Shown: positions 37,230 to 49,782 of the stretch, one piece after another
Numbering within the stretch: position 1 is the stretch's first letter
Layout of the letters: every line of letters begins with the position of its first letter
NCBI GenBank assembly: GCA_027382625.1
Contig: JAJKFJ010020810.1
Coordinates: forward strand, 1 to 64,000
Source of the DNA: Tetmemena sp. SeJ-2015
Lineage: Eukaryota > Ciliophora > Spirotrichea > Sporadotrichida > Oxytrichidae
Length of the DNA: 64,000 bases
Direction: 5' to 3'
Translations under genes and position numbers: made by a program
Notes under the pieces: generated by a model
The model's input: only the letters and a program-made list of their open reading frames with translations
Database searches by the model: none
Told to the model about the DNA's origin: nothing

Positions 37230-40200
37230 TTCCCTTTTAAAATATTAAGATGGCTTATATTAAATCTAAGCACTTAATTATTAATTATTAAAGTAAATGA
37301 TTTAAATTTCTTGGTTTCTTGACAGAATTTTATCTTTCTTTTTATTTTGACAAGCTATTATTGTCTATGCTGTTGTTAAGAATAGTTGCGCCATTTTCTT
37401 GCTAATTTTTCAAATTTCTTTCCTTATTTTAAAAAGTGTTCAAAGTTGTTTAGCCTAATTTATCTTGCTATGGCATATTCCTATAGTCTTGATGATGGAT
37501 ATAAAATATCTATAAATAATTTAAGATCCACTTTGAGGGGCTTTTCTCTCTCGAGTGGAGGTTTTATAATACTCTCTAATTCTAGATAGGAGCAGTTAAA
37601 GAAGAATTATTTAGCTATCTATCTTGCTCATTAAGTCTTGAGTCATTTTTGTTTCTTCTTTCAAAGAAACTCAATTGCAAATACTTTCCTTTGCCAGCAT
37701 CACTGCTTATTGGGAAGTTATTATAATCAACAGAGAAAGACTTTTCGGTTTAATCTATTTAAGAGGGCCTGACTACGATTTAACTTTTGTCTAATTGCTC
37801 TTACAAAATTAATTTCTAATTTAGATCGCTAACATAATCCATCACATAAGAAGAGGGTCTAAACTTTTTTTATAATTAAAACTTATTTATCGATAATTTT
37901 AAAGATAATAGATGGCCTTTAATAAATTAAGGAAACATCTATGGTACTTTGCTATAAGTTTATGGTCTAAATTTTCAGTTTGATAGTATTTAATCTGCAG
38001 ATTTTGAATAGGAATTCAATTATCTTGCTATTACTACTACTATTCAAGCTATTCGGATATTCCTGGTATAGTCACTTATTTCCCATTAAGTGGCCTCTTT
38101 GAGATTTAGTCTGCAGAACCAAAGGTTCTTATGAGACTTTAGTTTACTTAGTTGCTCTCTTCATTCATGATCAGAGAGGAATTTTCAATTTAAATTTAAT
38201 CATCATCATCTTTATCACAAACATTTTAACTTTCCATCATCATCATAGTGTCTTATTTAGTCCTCATCGAAATATCCTAACTGGTATTATCTTATTCCTA
38301 TTTACCTCTACAGGTTTAATTTTAATTAGAGCCAATTGACCTATCTTGCTATCTATGTTGATAATCCATAACTCAAAAAATTAAATTAGGAAAAATTTAT
38401 TCACTCTAGATTGCAGTTTTGTAGTTGGCTTATTTGCAGATTAACCGCCCTACCCTTTGATTAATCTATGCTTTAAATAGGGGGTATGGGAAACTTGGTT
38501 GCCTTTAGGGATATTATTTCCAGACTAAGATCTTTGAAAAGGATCTTCTCTACTCTTCCTCATCGCATAAACAAATATCATAATATTGTAGCATTGATTT
38601 TAAATTAGTCAGTAACAAACTTCTTGTTCTAATTATTTAACTTGCCTATAGTGTCCTAATAAGCAGGAGTCAGAGAGCTATCTTTGTTTAATAGTTGAGT
38701 TAATGCAGACAATCCCCCAACATTAAATAAAATATTGTCGTTGCTTACTTTTCTGCCCTCCCTCCTCTTCATGAAACTCATTTAAGATTAATTTTGCAAG
38801 CTCATTCCAAGAGAATTGAGATTTAATCCTCCAACACCCCCGACTGTGTTGAAGCCATTGCTCAAAAGCTAATTGTTGCTTGAAGTTATTGGAATATAGA
38901 ATTTATGCTGGTTAGATAATTTCGACACCATTTACGATTTCTGTTTCTCTAAATCTTCATTTGGCCCCAGATGTGTATTTAAAATAACACCTTCTGTTAC
39001 CTGGTTTGCTTCTATTTATTCAGGCTATTGAAATTTTAAGTTTTAATCTACATTTGATGTACCATTAGGTAATTTGAATTTATGATCTTTTGTTTGGATG
39101 AACTTTTTGCTATCTTTTTGAAATTAATTTATATATGGACTGCTTTTATGCTGCTTTACAAAACTCAAGTTTTGACTAGTTTTGGCCTCGTTTTAATTAA
39201 TTAGACTATCATTTGAGACAATATCTTGCTTTTTATTTGGAGAACTGGAGTTTTCAATTATTGTGCAAATTAAGTTGATTAAATTTATATGTTATGAACT
39301 TTATATTACTTTCTCCTTCTATTCAATAAAAGATATTATATTTATATGTAATCATTACTCTTGAGTAATTTAAAAGAGAAGAACTATTAATTTACTGTCT
39401 GTTTATGTCTATTTAAATCTAAAAATAAAGGAATCTCAATTTAAGAAGAGTAATATGACATTTTGAATGATGTTAATTTAAGTAGTAGGCTGCTAGTTTT
39501 AGAAAGTATCACTAGATTTAAACTGCTGAGAGCTGTTTGAAATGATTTCTCTTAACAGAGGAGCAGGCAGGTTGTTGTAGTTTTGAAATATGAAATCACT
39601 TTGAATGTTAATTGGCGAGAGTATTAATCGCTCCTTGATTATTCTGATATAGAGAGTGTCCCAATACATCTCAAATTGAATTTCCTCCATTTACTTAGTG
39701 ATTCCTGTACTTTATCTGCTTGTGCAATTTATCTGTCCTCTCCAGAATCTTCTATAGAAAAGAGTTTGAAGTCGTCTTCTCTGAAAGATTATTGTTGTTA
39801 TTATTTACTCTGCTAGTTTATTCATGAGCAGGAACTATTTAAATCTTCAAAAGAGCTTTTTACAAAAGCTAAGAGCTTCCATCCTTCATTCCATTCTGAC
39901 AAAGCTCTTATTAAATTACTGGATCACAAGGGATGCTCCAATTTATAAAAGAAGATTGAATTAAATTAATTAAAGTGAGCATTAGAATAAATAAGTTCAT
40001 CTTAAATCTCTTATATATTGATTTTACTATTTAAATGCTAATAATTTTAATATAAATTTTCCTGTCTGAAATTATTAGTAGTGTGGGTCTCAAATATCAT
40101 GCCCTTCTGACTTTGCTTGATTCTTTGAATGGCTTGTTTAGTGAAATTAATCGGATTTGAAGATAGATAGTTAGTGATAGAGTTAGCTATGGCTCTGATA

Positions 40201-40560
40201 TTTGCTGTAAACATCTGAGGCGTGACAAGGTCATCGTACTCCTATTTATTGTTAACTATGTATTACTTTAAATTAGCACTGCTTGAATTAGGCTAAATTT
40301 CTGCTAAATCTGGATCACCAATCAGATTAGGGTGATTGCCCAAAAGCAAGCACTCTGCTTCTTTCAATGACTATTAGAAGTTGGGAGTCAGTCTATTTGA
40401 AGAAGCAAAGTACAGATTCTAATCGACATTTTCATCAATAAAAATAATCTTACTAGGTTAAGTTCGTGCTAATATCCCATATTGTAGATTTAGGTATTTT
40501 ACTTGTGATAAACTAATATATTTTTTATTTTGGAGATGTAGAACATTTAAACTAAATTTT
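37230..40560 (-). CDS. Unrecognised low-complexity gene block (boundaries approximate)
   Basis: Minus-strand coding signal in several frames: LQYGILARTQPSKIIFIDEN and NPINFTKQAIQRIKQSQKG near 40.1-40.5 kb; FEMYWDTLYIRIIKERL near 39.6 kb; Asn/Ser/Gln-rich stretches at 38-39.2 kb; YAIARQIRLNNFEHFLKQ near 37.4 kb. AT-rich gaps at about 39270-39480 interrupt it, likely IESs. I cannot tell whether this is one gene or two, nor find the start codon; the first segment may lie elsewhere. Confidence 0.45.
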
Positions 40561-40768
40561 TTATTTATGTTGTGTTACTATAAATATAATTTTTTATGAA
40601 AAAAAAAAGGGAATCAAAAGGCTAATTTTTTAGTCTAAAAATTAATTTTGTTTTGATAACAAACAATTAAATAATTGATTGCTTAAAGCCCTAAAAATCA
40701 TTTTAGAAAAATCATTTAAGTTATATTAAATTTATTAATCAGTAATTAATCGGTTTTAAATAACTCTC

Positions 40769-42956
40769 TCATAATATTTTCCCTATAAAACATATTTTTT
40801 GCCAGTTCTTATTTTCAATTACCTTGAAAATGCATAAATTCTGCTTTATTTTTAATTTAAGATTTTATTAAAAATTAGATGATAAAGGCAAATCTATATA
40901 AGAATTGAGCAATATTTTATCGAGATCGATTTTTTTATTCATTATAATCTTTTTCATTTTAGAATAAGATACTTGAAGATCCTTGAGATAACTATCTTAC
41001 TCATCTTCTTATTCTTCACGATTATATGTTTTTAGATTTTCAAGTTCAAGATCGACATCTCCACTATTCATCTGATTTATTACATCCTCAGCCTAATTCC
41101 TGTATTCTAAATTAGCTAGCAATTTGGATTTGCTCTTTACATTATTTTGAGAATTATTAATTTCAAAAGCCTTACTCTGATGGACATCTGGCCCTTAATT
41201 TGTATGCTGATTATTTATATTATCATTATGAGATAAGAGAGTCTACTAAATTCTCTCTTAACTCCTTCTTTTGGCTGCCTATAGCTCCTATTTAAGATTA
41301 CTGCTGCTCTTCAAACTCTCTGCCCTGATTCTTTGTTACTTTTAATTGTTTCTTTGACTTGAAACAGGAAATTCAGGAATTTTGCTCCTTGGAGATGGCG
41401 ATTGAGTGAGTTAGGAAATTCTGACTCGAGTTGAAGCTCGTTGAAAATCTGTTTTCAATTTGATCTTATTAACTATTTTGTCCTCTAAGGATGACCTAGT
41501 CACTCCATAGTCTAACTCTTTTGTAAAGTGGCCAGTATCTTTAGATTATAATTTTTATGGTTGCTATTGAGTTTTAGTTTTATCTATTGATGATGGAATT
41601 ACCAAAGCTGAGGATTCTAAATTATTCTTCTTCTCTAGAGACGAACGTAAAGAATAAGTTTTGTCAATCTTGGAACGAGTTCCCTATAAGATTTCATGAG
41701 CACCCGAGAGTTTAGGTTTCCCAAAGAAGTTCTTATCATAGGTGGTTAAAGTATGCGCCAGAGTGGGAGAGGGTAGCTTATCAGTTTTTGATTTAAAGAT
41801 TGAAGGCAAGGGATTATCATATTTATTATTCAATGTAAGCATATTTCAATCTTTCGACTATAATAAAAAGATTAAAAAAAATTTACTATCTGATACTAGT
41901 GTTGTTGCTTTTCTGTCTATTAGAGATGATTTGATTCTTCGAGCTGCTTCTAATCGTTGCCAAAAACTGTCCCTGATAAACTTCATCATCTAATTAGTTA
42001 GTGAAGTTATTTTGATTGGACTTCCACCATCCTTAGATATCAGGAGTGGCATTTGGATTAATTTTTTAAAGTTTTTAGGTTCTCTAATTGTGCTTGGTTT
42101 CTTACAAATTGGAAGAAATATCTTTTACCCGTGCCGTCTCTTTACTAGCTATAGAATATAACGCCTCATTATCTAGTATTTCATTCTTATTATAAAATCA
42201 CTTAAAACGATATAATGTTTTATAGCTATTCTTAGAATCAAAACCGTTTGATGCCATGAAGTGAGCCTAGTTTCTGATTAAATTTCCTCTGAACTATTCC
42301 CTCACAGACATCTACTGCACCTATTTTTGAGTTGCTTAGCTCGATACCACTATGTTCTTCCTTTGCTGCCTGCTCTGGGACTAAACAAGTTTCTACAAAT
42401 TCTGTTAAAACTATTCGTTCCCTTTGCTATTTCCATATTTATGTCGACTCTTTGATTATTATATCTAAGATAAAATCGACTAAATAATTTTATTATTCCT
42501 CCAAGATAAATCTAGCGAAGGTAGCTACAGGAGTATCCATGCTCGAGTGAGCATCGAAGTTTGAAGTGTTATTTGAACTTATAATTTGCCGAGATATCTT
42601 AAGTCTTGGGTCTGAGAAAGTTTCTTGCTTTGCACTTAAAGAATCATCCTCCATTATTGCTCCATAGTCATTTACATAAATCAAAAAATATGCACTTAGC
42701 TGTTTGGATTGATTCTTGCCATTATTGATCTGCTATTAGTCAAATTCAAAATATCTGCTTCCTCTACTTTATGACTTTTGAATCACTCTATTAAATTTAA
42801 GCACAGTTAATAAAAACTATTGCTTGAGAGTTTTTCTTCTCTCGAAGACACTTTCTGTAGAGTCTATCTGCTCTTTGTAAGACTTGGTTTACTTTAATAT
42901 TAGTGAGCTGGAGATGAGAAATCACCTTCAAGCAGCAATTTATTTTATTCTTCCAT
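40769..42956 (-). CDS. Unrecognised Ser/Asn-rich protein
   Basis: Starts MEEQNKLLLEGDFSSPAHQY at ATG 42954-42956. After a one-base shift near 42785 it reads SKQLSAYFLIYVNDYGAIME, then low-complexity sequence with frame changes near 42230 and 41900. The late part (SKLLANLEYRNQAEDVIN, then QDSYLKDLQVSYSKMKK) is helical. TGA at 40769-40771 is the first stop, though coding character fades by 40930. Downstream bases 40500-40770 are very AT-rich spacer. No family recognised. Confidence 0.5.
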
Positions 42957-43169
42957 CAAAGTCGAAAAGAGATTATTATCGGACTATTATTTAATTATCG
43001 CTTTATGCATAATCCACAATTAATAAAGAAAGTGAGATAAGATACTGAGATATTTGAAATATAAGTGAAAGATCTATTGCGATAGCATATACTGTTTTGC
43101 ACTTCCATAAATACTACTTTGCATACATCATCATACAATGCTAGTTTTGACATTCGATTCATACTGTTG

Positions 43170-44751
43170 TCATTCCTTGTCAGTCTTTACGAATCTCTCT
43201 CTGAGAACGGGGTAGTCCTGGGGCCTTCTGACTGATGTCTTGCTAGTTGTGATATTCTTAAGGGCGGAGAAGTTATCAGGAATCTTAACCTTAGCGGTTT
43301 GCTTAAGCTCTGAGGTTTCGTCATCAACTTCCTTGATACCCTCTCTGATAGTAAGTACATCCTTCGCACTTCCGGAATGAATGGCGCGCACTCTGTCATC
43401 GAGATGACGAATCAAGTCATTTCTTTAGGCAGGGTCGATGGTCTCAATCTTGTTGACCTTTCCATCTGCCATGCGCACAACGCGATTGGCAAAATACTTG
43501 AGTCCCACATCGTGAGTAACCATAATCATGGTAATCTTCTTCTTAACGTTCAGGTCAATTAGAATTTTCATGACGATGTCAGTTGATCTAGTATCCAAAT
43601 CTCCAGTAGGCTCATCCAAGAGAATGATTGAGGGATTGTTGGCAATAGCTCTGGCGATGGTTACTCTCTGTTCATTTTAAACCATTAAGGATTATCATTA
43701 ACAGATCAAGTTAAATGATTGCTCTCCTCCTGAAAGTTAGTTGGGGAAATGGTCGAGTCTGCTTCCTAGAGACACTTCTTCGAGCAAGCTGACAGCTCTC
43801 TTTCTGATCTATTCTCTGGAGAGCTTGCCTCTAAGTTGCATGGGTAGTTCCACATTTTCTAGTGCAGTCAAAGAGCCGATCAGATTGAAAGTTTAGAATA
43901 CGAATCCGAGCTTGTTGAGACGAATTGAGGCAAGGAGCTGATCCTTGGTAGAGTACTTAATACGAAGACCGCAGATGTACACATCACCCTTAGATGGCTT
44001 ATCAATAGTTCCAATGATGTTTAGCAATCAAAATTTGACATTAGATTATACGATCTATCATATTGAGTATAGTAATGAATGTAGTCTTACCACCTCCAGA
44101 GGTTCCAAGAATAGTTATGAATTCTCCATCATTGATAGTAAGGTTTACTCCTCTCAAGGCTGGCACTCCCTCCAGTCCGAGCAAATAGGTTTTATGCACA
44201 TTCACGAGCTTAATAACTTCTTTTGCATCGTCCTTGATCTCCTCATCATCACTTTCGTATTCATCTTCTTCCACCTCACCTTCGTAGTAAGTAAAATAAG
44301 AGATTAAAAGCCTGAGCGACTTGTTATAATCTGTCCTGACCAACTTAGAGAGTGAAAGGGTCGGAAGTTGAACCATGACCGTTCTTCTGCTCCTCTATTC
44401 AAAATGATAAGAATCTTTCATAAACACTTCACTTTGATCATTATCTCTCGAACACGCCTTAAAAGGCCTAGCTTTAGAGATGGCATGCTCTCAAGATATA
44501 TCGAAATCATTCTCTTAGAATGGAATTTGAAACTTTACCTAGAAGCTAGTTGGAGTCTCTTGCGCCATTAGATCTGTTGAAATCATTGGATCCATCTTCC
44601 TCTATATCAATAATATAGCCTAACCCATTCATCAGCCTTATTTATTTCATTGCCAGCACTAGGCAAGTCACTTACTGTCCTGCTCTCTGATTTGGGCGTT
44701 TTGGTTACCCTGGCCACCTTTCTTGTTCTTTTTGTTGTTTTTGGAAGACAT
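43170..44751 (-). CDS. ABC transporter ATPase of the LolD/MacB type, three IESs
   Basis: Soluble ABC ATPase without membrane helices: Walker A GTSGGGKTT, then LLNIIGTIDKPSKGDVY after IES excision, Q-loop FVFQTFNLIG, signature LSGGEQQRVTIARA, Walker B SIILLDEPTGDLD and H-loop VTHD. The TGDLD after Walker B is characteristic of LolD/MacB/FtsE-like ATPases, which are mostly bacterial but present in protists. The N-terminus is Lys/Gln-rich (MSSKNNKKNKKGGQGNQ), followed by an interruption near 44580-44670 and an acidic linker. IESs at 43673-43718, 44029-44077 and 44297-44304 must be removed; the first two split catalytic motifs. It ends at TGA 43170-43172. Its membrane partner is not in the window. 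Confidence 0.88.
43673..43718 (-). other. IES, 2-base pointer TT
   Basis: TT at 43671-43672 and 43719-43720. Excision restores the signature LSGGEQQRVTIARA on the minus strand. The pointer is only two bases, so the exact cut rests on the protein match. Confidence 0.7.
44029..44077 (-). other. IES, pointer AAT
   Basis: AAT at 44026-44028 and 44078-44080. Excision restores GGGKTTLLNIIGTIDKP directly after Walker A on the minus strand. Confidence 0.8.
44297..44304 (-). other. Very short IES, pointer TAAAA
   Basis: TAAAA at 44292-44296 and 44305-44309, interior eight bases. Excision joins LQQVAQAF to TYYEGEVEEDEY in frame on the minus strand. Confidence 0.65.
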
Positions 44752-45077
44752 TAATGCGACTTAAATATAAATTGATAATATAATTATGACACAGACTTCA
44801 ATTTAATTATTCTCGAATCACTACCATTTTATTACACTTAATTAGTTTCTTTATAAGAGTAATGAGGTGGCTGGTGATGATTAAAAAGACTTATTAAATA
44901 AAGTTGCGATTGTGGGTGGGGAGGGTGTAGAGGGAAGTATATTATATATGGAATCTATTAATTAAGTTTATTATTAATAAGGGATTCACCTTTGTGTTTG
45001 AGCCAAAAAATTTGATTAACTAGCAATCACAAATTAAAGAGTATTACTCTTACACTACTACTATTTATTTTTAGTGA

Positions 45078-46202
45078 ATGACTGCCGGAAAGAACCCAAG
45101 AAACTTCAAGAAGAAGGGCCAAAAGAAGAAGGTGTAAGTGCTTTGCGTTGTGCTGCGTTTGCGGCTAGAAAGAATTTTGAGTTTTGATTGTGATTTGTAG
45201 CGTGCACGCTTTCGCCAAGAAGGAGTGGTACAATGTCCACGTTCCCACTGTCTTCGACACCCGCGTTCCCACCATCACTCCCTGCAACAGAACCGCTGGT
45301 CAGAGTAAGTACAGCTACCCCTTCTTCCGCCCTCAATTGCTCATTGAGCCCTGAGTAGCCAAATTTAACCTTGCTTGTGTTTAGAGATCGCCGCCGACAG
45401 CTTGAAAGGTCGTGTGTTCGAGGTATCCTTGGCCGATTTGAACAGAGAGAACGACCAAGCCTGGAGAAAGATGAAGGTCCAGATCGAAGAGGTCAAGGGC
45501 TTCGACTGCTACACTAACTTCTACGGAATGGACATCACCAGAGACAAGCTCTGCACCATCGTCAAGAAGTGGCACACCACCGTTGAGGCTTTCGTTCAGA
45601 CCAAGACTGCTGACGGATATCTCCTCAGAATGTTCGCCATTGGCTTCACTCAGAGAACAAGAAGACAAGTTAGAGCCACCTGCTACGCAAAGGGCTCTCA
45701 GAGAGCACTCATCCGCAAGAAGATGATGGAAATCATGATCCAGCACGCCCAGAAGTCCACCCTCAAGGAACTCACCAAGGAATTGTAAGCCAACGATTGC
45801 GCTTTTCGCTCTTTTTCTCTTTCCTTTCTCTCTTTGCCTATTTATTAATTATATCTTAAATATAGATAGAGAGTACTGAATGCCATTTTGTATATCTTTT
45901 AGCGTTTCCGATGCTATTGGTAATGACATCAAGAAGCAGTCAATTGAATTATCCTATAGAGTTAATTCATTAGTGGATTAATGTTGAGTGCAGCAAGATC
46001 TTCCCCCTCCAGAACTTATGCTAATAAATGATGCATTCTATGTTTAGTGAACGTGCTTGTGAGAAAGGTCAAGCTTCTCAAGAAGCCCAAGTTCGATCTA
46101 ACCAAGCTCATGGAGCTCTATCAGGACAAGCCCGAGCTCGAGATCAAGGGCAAGAAGGCCGAGGGACAAGAGCCCAAGAACAAGCTCACCGGAAAGCAAT
46201 GA
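45078..46202 (+). CDS. RPS3A: Ribosomal protein eS1 (RPS3A), three introns and two IESs
   Basis: Small-subunit ribosomal protein eS1: MTAGKNPRNFKKKGQKKK, KKEWYNVHVPTVFDTR, FYGMDITRDKLCTIVKKWH, FTQRTRRQVRATCYAKGSQ, KIFPLQNVLVRKVKLLKKPKF after excision, ending KNKLTGKQ at TGA 46200-46202. GT-AG introns at 45134-45200, 45305-45384 and 45785-45902. Two further interruptions (45948-45983, 46016-46048) have 4-base pointers and no intron ends, so they are IESs. Exons are clearly GC-richer and codon-biased compared with neighbours, using C-ending codons and almost no TAA/TAG Gln, as expected for a very highly expressed gene. Confidence 0.95.
45948..45983 (+). other. IES, pointer TTGA
   Basis: TTGA at 45944-45947 and 45984-45987. 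Excision joins DIKKQSI to ECSKIFPLQN in frame and removes a TGA. Confidence 0.88.
46016..46048 (+). other. IES, pointer GAAC
   Basis: GAAC at 46012-46015 and 46049-46052. Excision joins IFPLQN to VLVRKVKLLKKPKF, the conserved eS1 sequence. Confidence 0.9.
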
Positions 46203-46498
46203 ACACCTTCCCCTGTGTCTGCTTGACTCAAACCTCTAAGTTCATCGAGTCACTCACCGCTGTGACCGTTGGACTTTAATTTCTAAAAATCAAACCAATT
46301 CTAATCTTTATCTAATCATTTTCGCCCACCTGCATATCTATCTACTCCTCTTCCTTGTCTTCTCTTGTTTATGTGACTCAAGTTAAGTTACAGAATGAGT
46401 TGACTTGGTTTGAGTGAGAATGAGAAATTTGTTTCATGTTTTGATAGTGAATAAAGAGAATGAAGACCATGACTATTATAAAATTTGGGCGATATATT

Positions 46499-48556
46499 TC
46501 AATTTCCTATCACACACTCTTTCAGTATCACCTACTCTCCATCAATAAATTATACTTTAAGTTATTTTATGGTTGAGTTTAGAGTATCTGTTTGCCAAGC
46601 TTACTGAGCTGAATAAGTCTTTCAATTTTATCTGTATCAATCACCTAAATTAAATACAACTGCTAATTCTATCTTCAGATAAAGAAAATAAGTTTATTTG
46701 GCGTTGCAGGAAAGTCTTGAGTTTGATAAACTGAATCTTGTGGATGAAGAGCGTATCTGCTATTTTGACTATCCTCGTTTTGAAATGTTGTATTATTTTG
46801 TCTAATAAGATCCCTTACTGCTTACTTATTAGGCTTTTTAGTATCACTATTTTCAACTGGGTATTTTTATCTCAAGTCTGGGGAGTTATAGATTGAATCT
46901 TGGGCTACAAATTTATTTCCTTGGTTTTAGTGGCTATGTTTTCCCAACTCTACTGAGCTTACAATAATAAAAACTAAGGCTTCTAGTTACTTTGCAGTAG
47001 ACGGATTGTTTACGAGAAATAAGGATGAAGTTTGATCCTCAAGGGAGGAGTTAAGTAAATCTTAGCCAGAGGGATAAATCTAGGGATCTAGCTTTAAAAA
47101 AAATAGATACTTTTTGTTAAGCAGTCTATTGAACTATCTTCCTCTCTCAATTCTAGTAACTTATATAATATTAATATTTTAAAAATTGCAAAACATAAGC
47201 GCACAAAGATTATATAATTTTAGATGTAACTGTTGAAGATTTGGGACGAGTAGCATTTTATGGCTAATAAAACTATGACTGACTTTCTTGTTGATAAGGC
47301 TGTAACTTAAGCAAAAATAAAATTATAAAACTTGGTTTTAAGATTTCTAACTGAAAATTCTTCAGAAAATTCATTAGTGCCTTCTTTTGACAGCAACGTA
47401 GTGTTTTAGTTAAAATAAAAATTGAGTTCTGAGTTGTATAGCTGACTGCAAATTGCAATCCCCTCTAATTTGCTTCTACCTAATTTTAACGTTTCTTAAT
47501 TGTACTTTCCAAAGAGTCGAGTCCGCGTTATTAAACTTTTGAGCTTTAATAATTCACTCCTATTTTTAATCCTTCTCCTTTTATAAGAGCATTATCAATC
47601 TTACTCCTTTAAGCTAATATATTAGGTTATAGTTTTGTTTGACTCTTATCTTCTCTTTAGGATTTGTAGTTTGCAAAGTTTTCATTTTTCTTTTTAGCTA
47701 GACGTTTGGTATTGAACTCAATTTGAAAAGTAGGATCATAGTTGTCTATAACTTAACCAGACCAGTAATCCCCTTATCGAATGTTGACTATTTCACTTTC
47801 ATGTAAGTTGCTATTTATATTGTGCAAATCTTTATTAATCAGAGCAGTTTAAGATATTTCTTGTTCTTGTAATCGTATCTATGAGAGTTACTAATTCTTG
47901 AGTATCATGATATCTTTGCTGGATGTGGTTTTTTATTTTTAGATATCATGCGTAGACTGATGAATGTGATTGCTGGGACTCTTCATGGATTAGTTTAGCA
48001 ATAATTTCTGTTGTTATTGTAGCAGGACCATTTTCTTTTTAAGAGCTAGAGTGGGTTTCATCATATAGATTCTCTCCTTAAAACTCACTATAATGAAATT
48101 TGAGGATGTTTAAATAGATCTTACTTGCGTTAGAGTGCTGTTGATGAATGGCGAGTTTCTTTTTCAAAGGTGATATCATATTGCCAACACCTGATATTTG
48201 ACTATCATTTTTAAGAGGGTTTGACTTCCTTCTGCTTTATGGAAAAACACTATAAATATTTGCTAAAACATGATTTGCACTTTTGCCACGTTCATTTACT
48301 ATTGGTTGAACAAATTACTCTTGACTGGCATAATTCAAAACCTGGTAATTATGGCCTTGTGAATCTTTACCTTCTACTTGTTTTTATTGTGGTTATTACT
48401 ACTACTACTAATGCTACTCTAAGTCATCTTAAATAACCATGATCTTGTTATTAGAGTGTGTGTTTGCTTCGTTTAAAGCCCTTGCGCCACTAATTTACTT
48501 AACTATCCTTCTGCTTTTGTAACCACTGGCTGGTGGAATGAAGTTCTGAATTGCAT
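46499..48556 (-). CDS. Unrecognised Gln/Ser/Asn-rich protein
   Basis: From MQFRTSFHQPVVTKAEGQ the minus strand is coding-like in successive frames: LALKKKMVLLQQQQKLL near 48.0 kb; DYWSGQVIDNYDPTFQIEF near 47.75 kb; SRVGKTQPLKPRKQICSP near 46.9 kb. It ends at TGA 46499-46501. Several frame changes suggest IESs near 48340, 47500 and 47050-47200, not resolved. Low complexity, basic; no domain seen. Convergent with RPS3A. Confidence 0.5.
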
Positions 48557-48776
48557 TGCTGGAGTTTGCAATGAGTTTTAAAGATTATTTATTGAAGACT
48601 AGTTAAGTTATCTCTGCAGATCACTTGAAAAGTTTAGGGTTGGTTTCATTCTTCTCAATTAGTAACCTAATTTATTTATATTTTAATTAGCATTATTTCA
48701 TCAGAGGTTCAGAAATTTATCGATAAAAATGAAATACAAATTTATTACTTTCAAGAGAAGAGTAAAAGAGATAGAA

Positions 48777-48795
48777 GAGAGAGAGAGAGAGAGAG
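48777..48795. repeat. GA dinucleotide microsatellite
   Basis: An uninterrupted (GA) run of about nine units, in an intergenic purine-rich stretch. Confidence 0.9.
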
Positions 48796-48922
48796 TAATA
48801 AACTTTAATTCATAGGAATCGAGAAGAGAAGAAAAAAGCAAGAGTTTAAATACAATTTATGAGATAGCTAACAACTCATTCGTGAGAGAATCGAAAGCTT
48901 CTCATTGTGATTTGTTGTTTAT

Positions 48923-49348
48923 TCAAGGAGTTGCGACAACATTCATATTCTTGTCATAGCTGAGCTTCCACTTTGATTTGTCAGTGAAGTAAGGGTTGTT
49001 GAAGAATTCTAAAATTTAGATTAGTTCTTGAACACGAATATAAAAGAGCTCAGATATAATTATGTTCTCTTGATAGAAGCATCACATTTAAAGTGAGAGT
49101 TGAATAGGGGAAGAGTTGAATTTAAAATATTTTCTAATATTGCATATGAACTTACATCTTCTTCTTTGAGCCCATCTGATTGGCTCACTCTTTGCAAATC
49201 TGTAGTAGTACACAGGGTCTACCAAATCATCATTAGTTCAACCATCTCACAATAGTAATCAATACTTACACATAGAAAAGAATTGGAAGAACAAATACAA
49301 GCCTGCGCTGTCCAAGGCAAGACGGAATCCCCACCAGATCTTCACCAT
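48923..49348 (-). CDS. Small protein with N-terminal hydrophobic helix, two introns
   Basis: MVKIWWGFRLALDSAGLYLF gives a short membrane helix. After intron 1 (49219-49269, GT-AG) comes PVYYYRFAKSEPIRWAQ. After intron 2 (49019-49155, GT-AG) comes FFNNPYFTDKSKWKLSYDK and the end NMNVVATP at TGA 48923-48925. About 85 residues. The shape, one N-terminal helix and a basic soluble tail, suggests a small accessory subunit of a mitochondrial complex, but I do not recognise the family. No repeat-flanked IES was seen. Confidence 0.65.
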
Positions 49349-49782
49349 TTTGATTTAAGCAATATATTATAATTATATGCAATAACAAACAATATATTCA
49401 TCAATCCATTATCAATTCAGAAAATATCTTTCTTATTTAATTCAAGGAAAATAAAAATAGATATTAATTCAGTTTATGTTCTAATTTAAGAGTTATCAAT
49501 AGGTTTTTAAATAGCAATGTCTACTAGAAATGGATTTTAAATTATCAAAAATAAGTCTGAGATTAATTTACTAACATTTCCTAATTCTATCATAATAAAA
49601 ATATATTTAGATCAACCTAGAAATTACTTTAAAACCTTTCAAGATAAAATTGATTTAACTTTTAAAAATTGCTGCATATTTTGTCAAATTAACTAATTCA
49701 GTGTTTATATGTAGTCAAAGTCCCTGTAATCTTGATCTCTGTTTTAAGACTTTCTTTTTCAGTTTTAACTATTCATGCTATC
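49349..49782. other. AT-rich spacer
   Basis: No coding frame or repeat recognised between the small membrane protein and the 3' end of the kinase gene. Confidence 0.4.

Noticed and set aside
46028..46279. 83-codon plus frame over the last exon of RPS3A
   Set aside because: It is an out-of-frame shadow; the RPS3A frame in the same bases matches the conserved eS1 C-terminus.
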